Source: Acidobacteriota bacterium (GTDB lineage: Bacteria; Actinomycetota; Acidimicrobiia; Acidimicrobiales; Palsa-688). From it: a stretch of DNA of 64,000 nt. The stretch lies in assembly GCA_028876385.1 (NCBI GenBank), contig JAGWSF010000028.1, forward strand, positions 1-64,000, read 5' to 3'. Below, piece by piece: positions 34,426-42,737 of this stretch. Both the position numbers and the translations under genes were made by a program. Position 1 is the stretch's first letter. Each line of letters begins with the position of its first letter. The notes beneath the pieces were generated by a model, which was not told where the DNA came from, did not search any database, and saw nothing but the letters and a program-made list of their open reading frames with translations.

Positions 34426-34773
34426 ATGCTCGATCTCAGCCCCGAAAAGCTGACCATGTTGCTGGCCGTGGGCTTGGTCGTGCTCGGCCCCGAGAAGTTG
34501 CCCGCCGCGGCCCGCACCATGGCCCACGCCATGGTGCGGGCCCGGCGCCTGGCCAGCACTCTCACCGGTCCCATCGACGAGGCGCTGGGCCAGACGCTCG
34601 GATCGGGCCGCGCCACGCCGGGCGAGCCGACGCCGATCGAGTCGCTCAGGCGGCGGGCGTCAGAACCGGCTCAGGCGGTGCGTGACGCGGTCGCCGACCT
34701 GCGCAGCACCATCGCCTCGCATCCCCTCCCCACCGCGGCCGCGCCAGCGGTCCCCGACCCCCCAGGCGAGTAG
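34426..34773 (+). CDS. tatB: twin-arginine translocase subunit TatB
   Basis: A 115-residue TatA/B-family protein. The motif LAVGLVVLGPEKLPAAARTMA with GPEKLP is the TatB form (E and P after the hinge), and the amphipathic region RARRLASTLTGP with a long Pro/Ala-rich tail follows. TatB contacts the signal peptide on TatC. It lies between tatA and tatC with 15 nt and 3 nt gaps, completing a three-gene tatABC order that is unusual in actinobacteria, where tatA-tatC and a distant tatB are more common (general knowledge, not checked). Confidence 0.85.
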   Translation: MLDLSPEKLTMLLAVGLVVLGPEKLPAAARTMAHAMVRARRLASTLTGPIDEALGQTLGSGRATPGEPTPIESLRRRASEPAQAVRDAVADLRSTIASHPLPTAAAPAVPDPPGE

Positions 34774-34776
34774 GCC

Positions 34777-35550
34777 ATGTCCGTCCTCGACACCGAACTC
34801 ACCGGCTCCGACCGCGTCGCTCCCACCGAGATGACGTGGGTCGAACACCTCGTCGAGCTACGCCGTCGCCTGCTGATCTGCCTGGCCGCCCTCGCCGCGG
34901 GGACGCTGGTCGCCTGGTTCGCCTACGACCACCTGCTCAGCTTCATGATCGCCCCCTACCGGGACTACCTCCTCCACCATCCGGCCAAGGACGTATCGCA
35001 CGGCGACCTGGTGACCACCGGGCCGCTGGAGGGTTTCACCACCCGGCTCCAGGTGTCGGGCTACGCCGGGGTGGCGTTCAGCGCCCCGGTGTGGATATGG
35101 CAGTCCTGGCGGTTCGTGTCCCCCGGCCTCTACCGCCACGAGCGGCGGCGCAGCCTGGCCTTCGCCGGTTCGGCGGTGGCGCTGTTCGTCCTCGGGGTGG
35201 TCACCGCCATCCTGGTCTTCCCCAAGGCCGTGGACTGGATGATCTCGGTCTCGGGAGCGGGGATCGCCCCGCTCTTCTCGCCCTCGCGGTACCTGGGCCT
35301 CTACACCCTGGCCTGCGTGGTGTTCGGAGCCGTGTTCACCTATCCGGTGTTCCTGGTCGGATTGGAGGTGGCCGGTCTGGTCACCAGCGCCCGGCTGCGC
35401 TCCTGGCGTCGATACGCCATAGTGGTCTGCGCCACGGTGGCGGCGTTCATCACGCCGAGCAGCGACCCCTTCTCCTTCCTCGCCATGGCCGTGCCCATGG
35501 TCGTCTTCTACGAAGCCGCGATCCTGGTCGGCCGATGCCTCGGCAAGTGA
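34777..35550 (+). CDS. tatC: twin-arginine translocase subunit TatC
   Basis: A 257-residue TatC with six membrane helices. Characteristic sequences are MTWVEHLVELRRRLLICLAAL at the N-terminus (signal-binding Glu), FTTRLQVSGYAGVAFSAPVWIWQSWRFVSPGLY, ALFVLGVVTAILVFPKAV and RYAIVVCATVAAFITPSSDP with the conserved ITPSSDP. It starts three bases after TatB. The 3' end overlaps the start of a small membrane protein. Confidence 0.93.
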   Translation: MSVLDTELTGSDRVAPTEMTWVEHLVELRRRLLICLAALAAGTLVAWFAYDHLLSFMIAPYRDYLLHHPAKDVSHGDLVTTGPLEGFTTRLQVSGYAGVAFSAPVWIWQSWRFVSPGLYRHERRRSLAFAGSAVALFVLGVVTAILVFPKAVDWMISVSGAGIAPLFSPSRYLGLYTLACVVFGAVFTYPVFLVGLEVAGLVTSARLRSWRRYAIVVCATVAAFITPSSDPFSFLAMAVPMVVFYEAAILVGRCLGK

Positions 35551-35951
35551 TTCGCGGGGCCGGCGCCGATCTCGTAGTTAGGGTCGTGCTGGCCGCCCTC
35601 GCCGGCACCATCGCCGGGATCCACTTCGACCTGTGGAACAGTTACGGCTACCGCCACATCCCCCACATCGGGCCGCTGTTCCTCCTCGACGCCGCGGCGG
35701 GAGTGGCCCTGGCCGTGGCCTCGCTGGTCCTGCCGGCGAGATTGGTGGCCCTGGCCTGGCTGGGCGTGGCGGGCTACGGGGCGGCGACCCTGGCGGCGGT
35801 GCTGGTGAGCTTGGGGTCGGGTCTGCTGGGCTTCAGCGAGACGACATCAGCGCCGCTGCTCACCCCGGCCATTGCGGTGGAGGCCGCCGCGTTCGTGATC
35901 GGAGCGGGCGCCGCTCTGCGGGCGAGGCACCGGACCCGGCTGCGTTCCTAG
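35535..35951 (+). CDS. small polytopic membrane protein
   Basis: About 138 residues, with four hydrophobic helices (VVRVVLAALAGTIAGIHFDL, LLDAAAGVALAVASLVLPA, LAWLGVAGYGAATLAAVLV, AIAVEAAAFVIGAGAALRA). No family I recognise. It overlaps tatC: ATG 35535 lies inside the last codons of tatC, and the alternative GTG 35547 would overlap the TGA as GTGA, the style of many gene pairs here. Co-translation with TatC suggests a role in the same unit. It is convergent with the P-type ATPase, overlapping it by 4 nt. Confidence 0.6.
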   Translation: MPRQVIRGAGADLVVRVVLAALAGTIAGIHFDLWNSYGYRHIPHIGPLFLLDAAAGVALAVASLVLPARLVALAWLGVAGYGAATLAAVLVSLGSGLLGFSETTSAPLLTPAIAVEAAAFVIGAGAALRARHRTRLRS

Positions 35952-38299
35952 CGCACCGGGGCGGTCAGTTCCCCGCTGGCGTCCTCCCCGAGGGTGAGGT
36001 AGGCCTCCTCCTCCTGGGTGGTGTGCAGCTTCAGCACCGCGTACAGCCCGTAGAGCAACCTTCGTAGCTCTGCTGTGTCCTCGTCATCGGGTCCTTCGGG
36101 GCCGAACTCGTCGATTACCTGCCCGAGCCGGCGTATCTGGTGGGCGATCTCGACATGGGCCCGGCTCATCGGTCCGGTCGGGTCACGCCCACCGAGCAGC
36201 TTGTCCAAAGCCGGGTACAGCTCGTCCTGCTCGGCCGCCTCGTGGGGCTGGACCTCCTCCACGAGGAGACGGTGCAGTTCGGCGAGGGACGTGGCCGCCG
36301 TGGAGCGATCCATCTTCCCCAGGCGGTCGGCGGTGGCCCGTATCTGGTCGAGCGCGGCCCGTACCCTCACGTGCTCGACCTGGAACCGCCGGGCCAGCTC
36401 GGTGTCCTCGGCGCCGAGGCGGATCTCGGTGGACCGGGTCCGCAGCGCCCTCAGCGCGTTGGCTATCACCGCCACGTCGATGCCCTCCTGCAGCAGCGCG
36501 CCCCATACCGCCGGGAGCCAGCCGAGGGAGGCCACGGCCATGGCGATCAGCGACATGGCCATCCCGGCGACGACGCTCTGCAGGGCGATGCGGCGGCTGC
36601 GGTGGGCGATGGAGCGGGCCTCGCCGAGGCGGTCGAGCCGGTCCACGGTCAGCACCACGTCGGCGGTCTGGGAGGTGGCGGTGGCTCCCCGGGCCCCCAT
36701 GGCCACTCCCACGTCGGCGAGGGCGAGGGCCGGCGCGTCGTTGATGCCGTCACCGACCATGATCGTCGGGGCCCGCTCGTGCTCGAAGCGGACGGCGTCG
36801 AGCTTCTCCGCCGGTGTGCGGTCGGCCAGGACCTCGTCCACGCCGATCGCCGCGCCCACCGATTCGGCGACCTCGGCCCGATCGCCGGTGACCATGACTA
36901 TCCGGTCGATGCCGCTGCGGCGCAGAGCCCGCACCGTCCTCGCCGCGTCGGGGCGTATCACGTCGTCGAGCAGCAGTACCCCCGCGGGCTCCCCGTCGAC
37001 GGACACGAAGACGGTCATCGAGCCGTCGAGCCGGGCCCGTCGGCGAGCCGATCGGGCCCAGTGGGGATGGTCGGCGATCCCCACCCAGTCGGCCTTGCCG
37101 AGGGCCACCGTCCGGCTCCCCACCCGACCCCGGATGCCCTTACCTGGCACCTCCTCCACACCTGTCGGCAGGACCAGGGCGGACCCGCGGCTGGTGGCCG
37201 CCTGCACGACGGCGTGGGCCAGCACGTGGGGGGAGAGCTGGTCGAGCGACGCGGCCAGAGTGAGTATGTCCTCGGCGGGTATGTGACCGGCCGAGACCAC
37301 GTCGGCCACGGTGGGACGCCCTGTGGTCAGGGTCCCGGTCTTGTCCACGAGGAGGGTGGTACAGGTGGCCAGACGTTCGAGCACCGCCCCTCCTTTGGTC
37401 ACCACCCCCCGGCGAGCTGAACGCGACAGGCCCGACACCCACGCCACGGGTGCGGCGAGGATGAGCGGACAGGGGGTGGCCACCACGAGGACGGCCACCG
37501 CCCTCGCCGGGCCGGCGGCGGCCCACGACAGTCCCGCCGCGGCGAGAGTCAGGGCCAGGAACCACAAGGCGTAGCGGTCGGCCAGGCGCACGAAGGGAGG
37601 CCGGGACGTCTCCGCTTCCGACACCAAGCGGACGACACCGGCGTAGGTGCTCTCGGCCGCGGGTGCGGTGATGCGCACATCGAAGGGGGAGCCGGCGTTG
37701 ATCCCGCCGCTCCGCACGGGTTCACCCGACCGGCGCTCGACGGGCAGGGCCTCTCCGGTCAGGGCCGCCTCGTCGAGGACGGCGTCGCTCAGAAGGTTGC
37801 CGTCGGAGGGCACCAGCTCGCCGGTGCCGACCATCACCTCGTCGCCCGGCACCAACCGGTCCACGCCGACGGTGACCAGCGTTGCCCCCTCGTAGCGGTG
37901 GGCGAAGTTGGGGGCCCGTTGCAGGAGGGCGTCGAGATCGCGGTGGGCCCGCCCCGCCGCCCAGGACTCGAGCGCCCGGCCGGTGGTCACCATCACGCCG
38001 ATCACGCCGGCGGCCAGCAGCTCGCCGACGGCCATGGCCCCGACCACCGCGAGGAGGGCGATCACGTCGATGCCGAGGCGCCCCTCCCACAGGCTCCTAC
38101 CGGTCATCCACAGCGAGTACGCCCCTCCCACCGCCCCGGCCGCCATCCACAGGCGGTCGCCGGCGAGGGGTGAAGCCCCGGTGGCGTGCAGCAGACCTCC
38201 CGCGGCCAGACACGACAGGGTGGTCGCGACCATCACCATCGGGGCCAGCCCGGCCAGACGGTTGGGCCCGGCCCTTGGGCCTCGGCTCGGCGCCGTCAC
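35948..38299 (-). CDS. P1B-5-like metal-transporting P-type ATPase with C-terminal hemerythrin domain
   Basis: About 783 residues. The ATPase motifs are clear: TGE actuator loop (ALTGEALP, about 180), TPCPL in a membrane helix (275-279), DKTGTLT (319), and GDGINDAPAL. There is no N-terminal metal-binding domain. The TPC motif is the signature of the P1B-5 subgroup (Ni/Fe transport; Sinorhizobium Nia), distinct from CPC or SPC. From about residue 640 a hemerythrin-like domain follows with His/Glu clusters VEHVRVRAAL, VQPHEAAEQDELYP, MSRAHVEIAHQI and LKLHTTQEEEAY. P1B-5 enzymes with this domain are known. The start GTG 38299 overlaps the upstream TGA (GTGA). Confidence 0.85.
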   Translation of the reverse strand: MTAPSRGPRAGPNRLAGLAPMVMVATTLSCLAAGGLLHATGASPLAGDRLWMAAGAVGGAYSLWMTGRSLWEGRLGIDVIALLAVVGAMAVGELLAAGVIGVMVTTGRALESWAAGRAHRDLDALLQRAPNFAHRYEGATLVTVGVDRLVPGDEVMVGTGELVPSDGNLLSDAVLDEAALTGEALPVERRSGEPVRSGGINAGSPFDVRITAPAAESTYAGVVRLVSEAETSRPPFVRLADRYALWFLALTLAAAGLSWAAAGPARAVAVLVVATPCPLILAAPVAWVSGLSRSARRGVVTKGGAVLERLATCTTLLVDKTGTLTTGRPTVADVVSAGHIPAEDILTLAASLDQLSPHVLAHAVVQAATSRGSALVLPTGVEEVPGKGIRGRVGSRTVALGKADWVGIADHPHWARSARRRARLDGSMTVFVSVDGEPAGVLLLDDVIRPDAARTVRALRRSGIDRIVMVTGDRAEVAESVGAAIGVDEVLADRTPAEKLDAVRFEHERAPTIMVGDGINDAPALALADVGVAMGARGATATSQTADVVLTVDRLDRLGEARSIAHRSRRIALQSVVAGMAMSLIAMAVASLGWLPAVWGALLQEGIDVAVIANALRALRTRSTEIRLGAEDTELARRFQVEHVRVRAALDQIRATADRLGKMDRSTAATSLAELHRLLVEEVQPHEAAEQDELYPALDKLLGGRDPTGPMSRAHVEIAHQIRRLGQVIDEFGPEGPDDEDTAELRRLLYGLYAVLKLHTTQEEEAYLTLGEDASGELTAPVR

Positions 38300-39270
38300 G
38301 GACCGGCCGTCAGGTGCAGGTCGACCTCGTTCTGGGGGGTGCCGTCCTTGGCCGACAGGTCGTAGACCCGGAGCGTGCTCGTCGAAGCCGCCGTGGCCGT
38401 GAACCGGTAGGTGGTGTCGAAAGTCCCCCACGTGCCCGTACCGGCCGTCGCCATGACCGGCTGATCCACGAGGACATGCCCCGACCCGTCTATCAGCTGG
38501 ACGTGGAACTGCGCCTCGTAGACGTTGGCCATCCCGCTCAGGTGCAGCGACCCGTGGAGCACGTCGCCGACGGCGGGGTTCTCGACCAGTATGGCCGGCA
38601 GCGCGCCGAGCACGTCGCTGCGGCCGAGATCCCGGGTCAGGTCGACGGCGCCGCTGGCGAAGGTCATGGGCGTCGCCCCGTTGATCTGGAAGTTGACCGT
38701 CTGCACCGTTGGGAACTGCGTCAGGGTGAACACCACCTGGGCGATCCGGTTCAGCTCGCTCGACGGGGTCCCCGCCGTGGCGAAAGCAGAGTTGAGGTTG
38801 ACCGTGGCGCGCCCGTCGCTGACCGACAGGCCGAGCAGGATCGACCCGCTGGGGACGGCACTGGTCAGTCCCTCGGCCCCTTCGGCGGCACTGGTGCCAC
38901 CGAGCAGCGCGCCGACGGCGGCTCTACCCACCGAAGTGGTGTAGGCGACGCTGCGGTGAGCGACGCCGAGGTAGCTGCCTCTGAGGAAGTACACCGCCAA
39001 GGATGTGGTGGCGGGCACCGGCTGCGTCGTGGACGTCGAGGAGGTGCTCGTGGGGCTCCCGGGAACCGATGAGTTGGGTGTGGTCGGTGAGGCGGGTGAG
39101 GTCGGTGAGGTGTGCGGAGCGGAGGTGGGAGAGCTGACCGGGGCTTTGGCGGAGCTGCACTGTGTCGCCACCCCGGAGAGGAGCAACGCGACGACGACAG
39201 CCACCAGTCTCATCGGCTGGCGCTTCGTGGCCCCCTCGCGGTGGTTGAGACCCGCAGTGCTCTGCTCCAT
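38296..39270 (-). CDS. GerMN/Gmad2-domain lipoprotein
   Basis: A 324-residue secreted protein. The N-terminus is MRLVAVVVALLLSGVATQCSS-like with a plausible lipobox, then a long Ser/Thr/Pro linker to about residue 75. The GerMN-like domain includes LAVYFLRGSYLGVAHRSV, AVPSGSILLGLSVSDGRATVNLNSAF and VFTLTQFPTVQTVNFQING; the C-terminal Ig-like Gmad2 domain includes VYEAQFHVQLIDG and FTATAASTSTLRVYDLSAKDG. Such proteins occur in spore formers and also in non-sporulating actinobacteria, where they are thought to be cell-surface factors. It is translationally coupled to the metal ATPase downstream. ATG 39270 or the second ATG at 39213 (MRL) can be the start. Confidence 0.8.
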   Translation of the reverse strand: MEQSTAGLNHREGATKRQPMRLVAVVVALLLSGVATQCSSAKAPVSSPTSAPHTSPTSPASPTTPNSSVPGSPTSTSSTSTTQPVPATTSLAVYFLRGSYLGVAHRSVAYTTSVGRAAVGALLGGTSAAEGAEGLTSAVPSGSILLGLSVSDGRATVNLNSAFATAGTPSSELNRIAQVVFTLTQFPTVQTVNFQINGATPMTFASGAVDLTRDLGRSDVLGALPAILVENPAVGDVLHGSLHLSGMANVYEAQFHVQLIDGSGHVLVDQPVMATAGTGTWGTFDTTYRFTATAASTSTLRVYDLSAKDGTPQNEVDLHLTAGP

Positions 39271-39338
39271 ACGTTTTCAGTGTCCGGCCACCCCCGGCTG
39301 GGGGCTAGAGCCGTTGGTAACCGCCGGACCGACCCTTT

Positions 39339-39368
39339 TTTCTAATCTCATAGATGCTGGATTAGAAA
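39339..39368. promoter_or_regulatory. 9-bp inverted repeat in divergent gap
   Basis: TTTCTAATC and its exact complement GATTAGAAA, 12 nt apart, in an unusually A+T-rich patch between the GerMN/ATPase unit and the small CxxC protein gene. Position and symmetry suit an operator for a dimeric regulator (perhaps controlling the metal ATPase). The protein is unknown. Confidence 0.4.
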
Positions 39369-39541
39369 CTCCTAGAAGCGTGCCGGTCCTCGGCAGTCCC
39401 AGCCAGGTCAGCTCCGGCCAGGCCGTTTTCCTGGTCGGCGCCGTCGGCGAGACCGCCGACGCCGTCGAGGCGCTGTTCCCGGCGCTGTCTGAGCGGCTCG
39501 AACCCCATGGAGGCACCGGACGCGCCAGGATGGAGTCAGTC

Positions 39542-39949
39542 ATGCCCACCCGCTGCCTCCACGGCCTCGATCCTTCCGGTTGCCTGATCTGCCGCACTCT
39601 CGCCGGGGACGGGCCGCCGGGGGCGGCCGCCGCGCCCGGGCGAGGTACTCGGCGGGCGCAACGGCGGCAGGCCGCCCCCGGTCCTGATACCGGATGGGCG
39701 TCGGCCTCCCTGGCCCGGTCGGCGCCCCTGGCCGCGCCGGCCCCCCCGACAGGCCACCATCTCGGCCCGGTCGCCATGCTCGCCGTCGCCGTCGCCCTGC
39801 TGCTGGCCGTGGGCGCGGCGGTGTGGCTCCTCGTGGGGGTGGTGTTCACCATCCTGCGGGTATTCGAGCTGGTCGCCGTGGCCGGGGGAGCGGGATGGGC
39901 CGGCTACCGCATCGGCCACTTCAGGGGCTCCCGGCATCCCCGACGCTGA
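39542..39949 (+). CDS. small protein with N-terminal Cys cluster and two membrane segments
   Basis: About 135 residues. The N-terminus reads MPTRCLHGLDPSGCLICRTLAG, with three Cys (C-x8-C-x2-C) and a His that could bind a metal. After a disordered Arg/Ala/Pro-rich segment, two hydrophobic helices follow (VAMLAVAVALLLAVGAAVWLLV and FTILRVFELVAVAGGAGWAGY), with a basic C-terminus. I do not know a family. ATG 39530, four codons upstream, is an alternative start. It stands alone before the CoA-transferase gene. Confidence 0.5.
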   Translation: MPTRCLHGLDPSGCLICRTLAGDGPPGAAAAPGRGTRRAQRRQAAPGPDTGWASASLARSAPLAAPAPPTGHHLGPVAMLAVAVALLLAVGAAVWLLVGVVFTILRVFELVAVAGGAGWAGYRIGHFRGSRHPRR

Positions 39950-39991
39950 GATTCACCACGCCGTCGGCCCGGCGCGACTACAACCATTCCC

Positions 39992-42568
39992 ATGTCAGCA
40001 AACGGCGGGACGATTCCCACCCCCGAAGCAGCGGGTGCCTCACCGGCGGGGCGGGCCGCGACCACGCCCACCCGGCGATACGACGGCATGAGCGGCTCCT
40101 ACCGGCCGCTGCAGGGCCTGCGGGTAGTCGACATGGCCGACGAGAAGGCCGAGCTGTGTGGGCGCCTGATGGCCGATCTCGGAGCTGACGTGGTCCGGGT
40201 GGAGCCTCCCGGCGGGGCCCGGTCACGGGCGTTGCCGCCCCACATCGGAGCGGACAGCCTCTACTTCGAGGTCCGCAACACCAACAAGCGCGGCGCGGTG
40301 ATCGACCTGGGGTCGGACGGGGGGCGCCGACAGATGACGGAGTGGTTGGGCCAGGCCGACATCTGGGTGGAGACGTCGAGGCCGGGGGAGCTGGCCGCCA
40401 TCGGGTTGGACCCCGCCGAGGTGGCCGAGCGGTTCCCGCACCTCGTGGTCGTATCCGTCACCGACTTCGGCCACACCGGCCCGTACCGGGACTACCTCGC
40501 CACCGACGCGGTGATGGAGGCCATGGCCTGGATGCTCTTCCGGGCCGGGGTGCCGGAACTGCCGCCGGTCCTGCCGCCGGGCGCCATCGCCTACGACATC
40601 GCCGGTGTGTCGGCCGGGTTCGCCGCCCTCACGGGCTACCTGGACCGGCTCACCACCGGCGTCGGTCAGTGGATCGACCTGAGCGTCATGCAGGCGGTGG
40701 CCCAGACCACCGACTGGGGGCTCACCAGCTACTCGGTGGTCAGCCGCCAGGGCCTCTACGGCGAGGTGCGCGACGGGGGAGGGAAGGTCTACCCCATCAT
40801 CCGCTGCCGTGACGGGTACGTGCGACCGGCCATGGTGACCCGTGGCGAGTGGCGGAAGATACGGGAGTGGATCACCGAGGCGGGCCTGGGTACCGGCATC
40901 ATCGACCAGGACTACTGGGACGAGACCGTCGCCCGCGTCGGCGCCTTCGACGAGTTGCTGCGACCGGTGCTCGACGAGTTCTTCGCCCTGGGCGACATGC
41001 AGGACCTGGCGGCCACCGGGCAGGCCCGGGGCATCCCGATCACCCCCATGCTGACCCCCGCCGACGCCCTGCGAGCCGACCAGTTCGAGTGGTTGGGGTC
41101 CTTCACGACCCTGACCACCTCCTCGGGGGTGGAGGGCCGGGCCGCCAGCGGGTTCATGGTGGTCGACGGCGAACGCATCGGCTACCGCCGCCCCGCCCCC
41201 CCCGCACCCGGTTCGGCGACCGCCCCGACCGCCCCGACCGCCCCGACTGCCTCGACTGCCCCGACTGCCTCGACCGCCGCGACCGGAGCGTCGTGGTCCG
41301 AGCCGCCCGTAGCGGCCCCCTCCGGGGGAGGGGAGCCGGGGCGTCCCTACCGGGGCCTGCGGGTCCTCGAGTTCGGGGTGGCCGGCGCCGTGCCCGAGAT
41401 CGGCCGTCTGCTGGCCGAGTACGGAGCCGACGTGATCCGGGTGGAGAGCCCCAAGCGGATCGACATCTTCCGCCAGCTGGGGGGTCCCGGAGGGATGGGG
41501 AGCGTCTTCGCCTCCTCCAACCGGTCCACGAGGAGCATCGGGGTGGACTTCACCGATCCCCGGGGCGCGGGCATAGTCAGGGAGCTGGTCGGGTGGGCGG
41601 ACGTGGTCATCGAGAACCTGCCGCCGGGCACCCTGGAGAAGTTCGGACTGGGCGTCGACCAACTGCGCCGCATCGCACCCGGGCTCCTGATCGTCTCCAG
41701 CCAGACGATGGGCCGGTCCGGCCCGTGGTCGCACTGGAAGGGGTACGGGTCCAACACCCAGCTGCCGGGCGGGATGAGCTGGCTGTGGAGTCTCCCCGAC
41801 GTCGACGAGCCGGTCCCTCAGAACGTCGCCTTCCCGGATCATCTGGTGGGCCGCCTGGGGGCTTTCGTGACCGCCGCCGACCTGGTCGGCCGCCGCCACG
41901 GCCGCCGCCCCGGCGCTGAGGGGGGAGCCCACGTGGAGATCGTGCAAGCCGAGATGGCCCTCAACCTCCTGAGCGATCTGTACTTCAAGGAGTCGGTCGA
42001 CCCCGGCTCGGTGCGGCCCCTCGGTAACCGCTCGGAGCGGGGTGCCCCCTGGGGGGTCTACCCCTGCGCCGGGGAGCAGAGGTGGTGCGTCATCACCTGC
42101 CGTGACGACGCCGACTGGCAGCGGCTGCGCCAGGCCCTGGGCCACCCACCATGGGCTCTGGACCCCCGCCTCGACACGGTGGAGGGACGCAGGGACCATC
42201 ACGACCTCCTCGACGAGGGCATCGCAGCCTGGACCCGTCAGCGCCCCGACCGCGAGGTGATGTCGGTCCTCCAGGCCAACCTGGTGCCCGCCGGGATGAT
42301 GATGTACATGAGCGACCAGCCCGACGACCCCCACCTCGACGAACGCGGCTACATCCTGCACGTGGACCAGCCCGGTATCGGACCCGTGCTGATGGAGGGA
42401 CCGGCGTTCGCCGCCACCCGGCTGCCACCTCCGATCACCGAACCGGCACCGCTACTAGGCCAGCACACCCGCGAGATCGCCGCCTCGGTGCTCGGCTACC
42501 CGCCGGAGCGCATAGACGAGCTCGTCGACCTCGAACTGCTCATCGAGGCCCTCCCGGAGCCGGCCTGA
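39992..42568 (+). CDS. tandem-fused family III CoA-transferase (CaiB/BaiF-like)
   Basis: An 858-residue protein of two CaiB-type domains. Domain 1 (about residues 38-400) has LRVVDMADEKAELCGRLMADLGADVVRVEPP and the acyl-Asp site GPYRDYLATDAVMEA with Asp172. A low-complexity linker (about 405-450) follows. Domain 2 (about 450-850) begins LRVLEFGVAGAVPEIGRLLAEYGADVIRVE and at the equivalent site reads KGYGSNTQ with Gly586 where the catalytic Asp is expected. Family III enzymes move CoA between carboxylates through a covalent Asp intermediate. The fused architecture would mimic the interlocked dimer in one chain with a single catalytic site. ATG 40088 is an alternative start. Confidence 0.85.
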   Translation: MSANGGTIPTPEAAGASPAGRAATTPTRRYDGMSGSYRPLQGLRVVDMADEKAELCGRLMADLGADVVRVEPPGGARSRALPPHIGADSLYFEVRNTNKRGAVIDLGSDGGRRQMTEWLGQADIWVETSRPGELAAIGLDPAEVAERFPHLVVVSVTDFGHTGPYRDYLATDAVMEAMAWMLFRAGVPELPPVLPPGAIAYDIAGVSAGFAALTGYLDRLTTGVGQWIDLSVMQAVAQTTDWGLTSYSVVSRQGLYGEVRDGGGKVYPIIRCRDGYVRPAMVTRGEWRKIREWITEAGLGTGIIDQDYWDETVARVGAFDELLRPVLDEFFALGDMQDLAATGQARGIPITPMLTPADALRADQFEWLGSFTTLTTSSGVEGRAASGFMVVDGERIGYRRPAPPAPGSATAPTAPTAPTASTAPTASTAATGASWSEPPVAAPSGGGEPGRPYRGLRVLEFGVAGAVPEIGRLLAEYGADVIRVESPKRIDIFRQLGGPGGMGSVFASSNRSTRSIGVDFTDPRGAGIVRELVGWADVVIENLPPGTLEKFGLGVDQLRRIAPGLLIVSSQTMGRSGPWSHWKGYGSNTQLPGGMSWLWSLPDVDEPVPQNVAFPDHLVGRLGAFVTAADLVGRRHGRRPGAEGGAHVEIVQAEMALNLLSDLYFKESVDPGSVRPLGNRSERGAPWGVYPCAGEQRWCVITCRDDADWQRLRQALGHPPWALDPRLDTVEGRRDHHDLLDEGIAAWTRQRPDREVMSVLQANLVPAGMMMYMSDQPDDPHLDERGYILHVDQPGIGPVLMEGPAFAATRLPPPITEPAPLLGQHTREIAASVLGYPPERIDELVDLELLIEALPEPA
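41218..41280 (+). repeat. seven 9-bp repeats encoding the inter-domain linker
   Basis: Seven tandem units of the type GACCGCCCC/GACTGCCTC, read in the gene as alternating Ala-Pro-Thr and Ala-Ser-Thr triplets between the two CoA-transferase domains. The pattern suggests length change by slippage, and the encoded segment should be flexible and disordered. Confidence 0.85.
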
Positions 42569-42737
42569 GCCCACCCCGACGCCCGGGGCCACCGCCCGGT
42601 TCGCCCGGGGACGGCGCCCGGATGGCCCGGGGGACGGCGCGCTAGGTTCTGGCGACGGGCGCCGGCCCGGGGAGTAGGGGAGCGTTTACCGTCATGCCGA
42701 GTCGAATGGCCGCGACACCGTCGGGGAGCGGGGACCG

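Noticed and set aside
40223-42361. A 712-residue minus-strand frame opposite the fused CoA-transferase
   Set aside because: Composition typical of antisense high-G+C frames and no motif; the plus-strand gene is clear.
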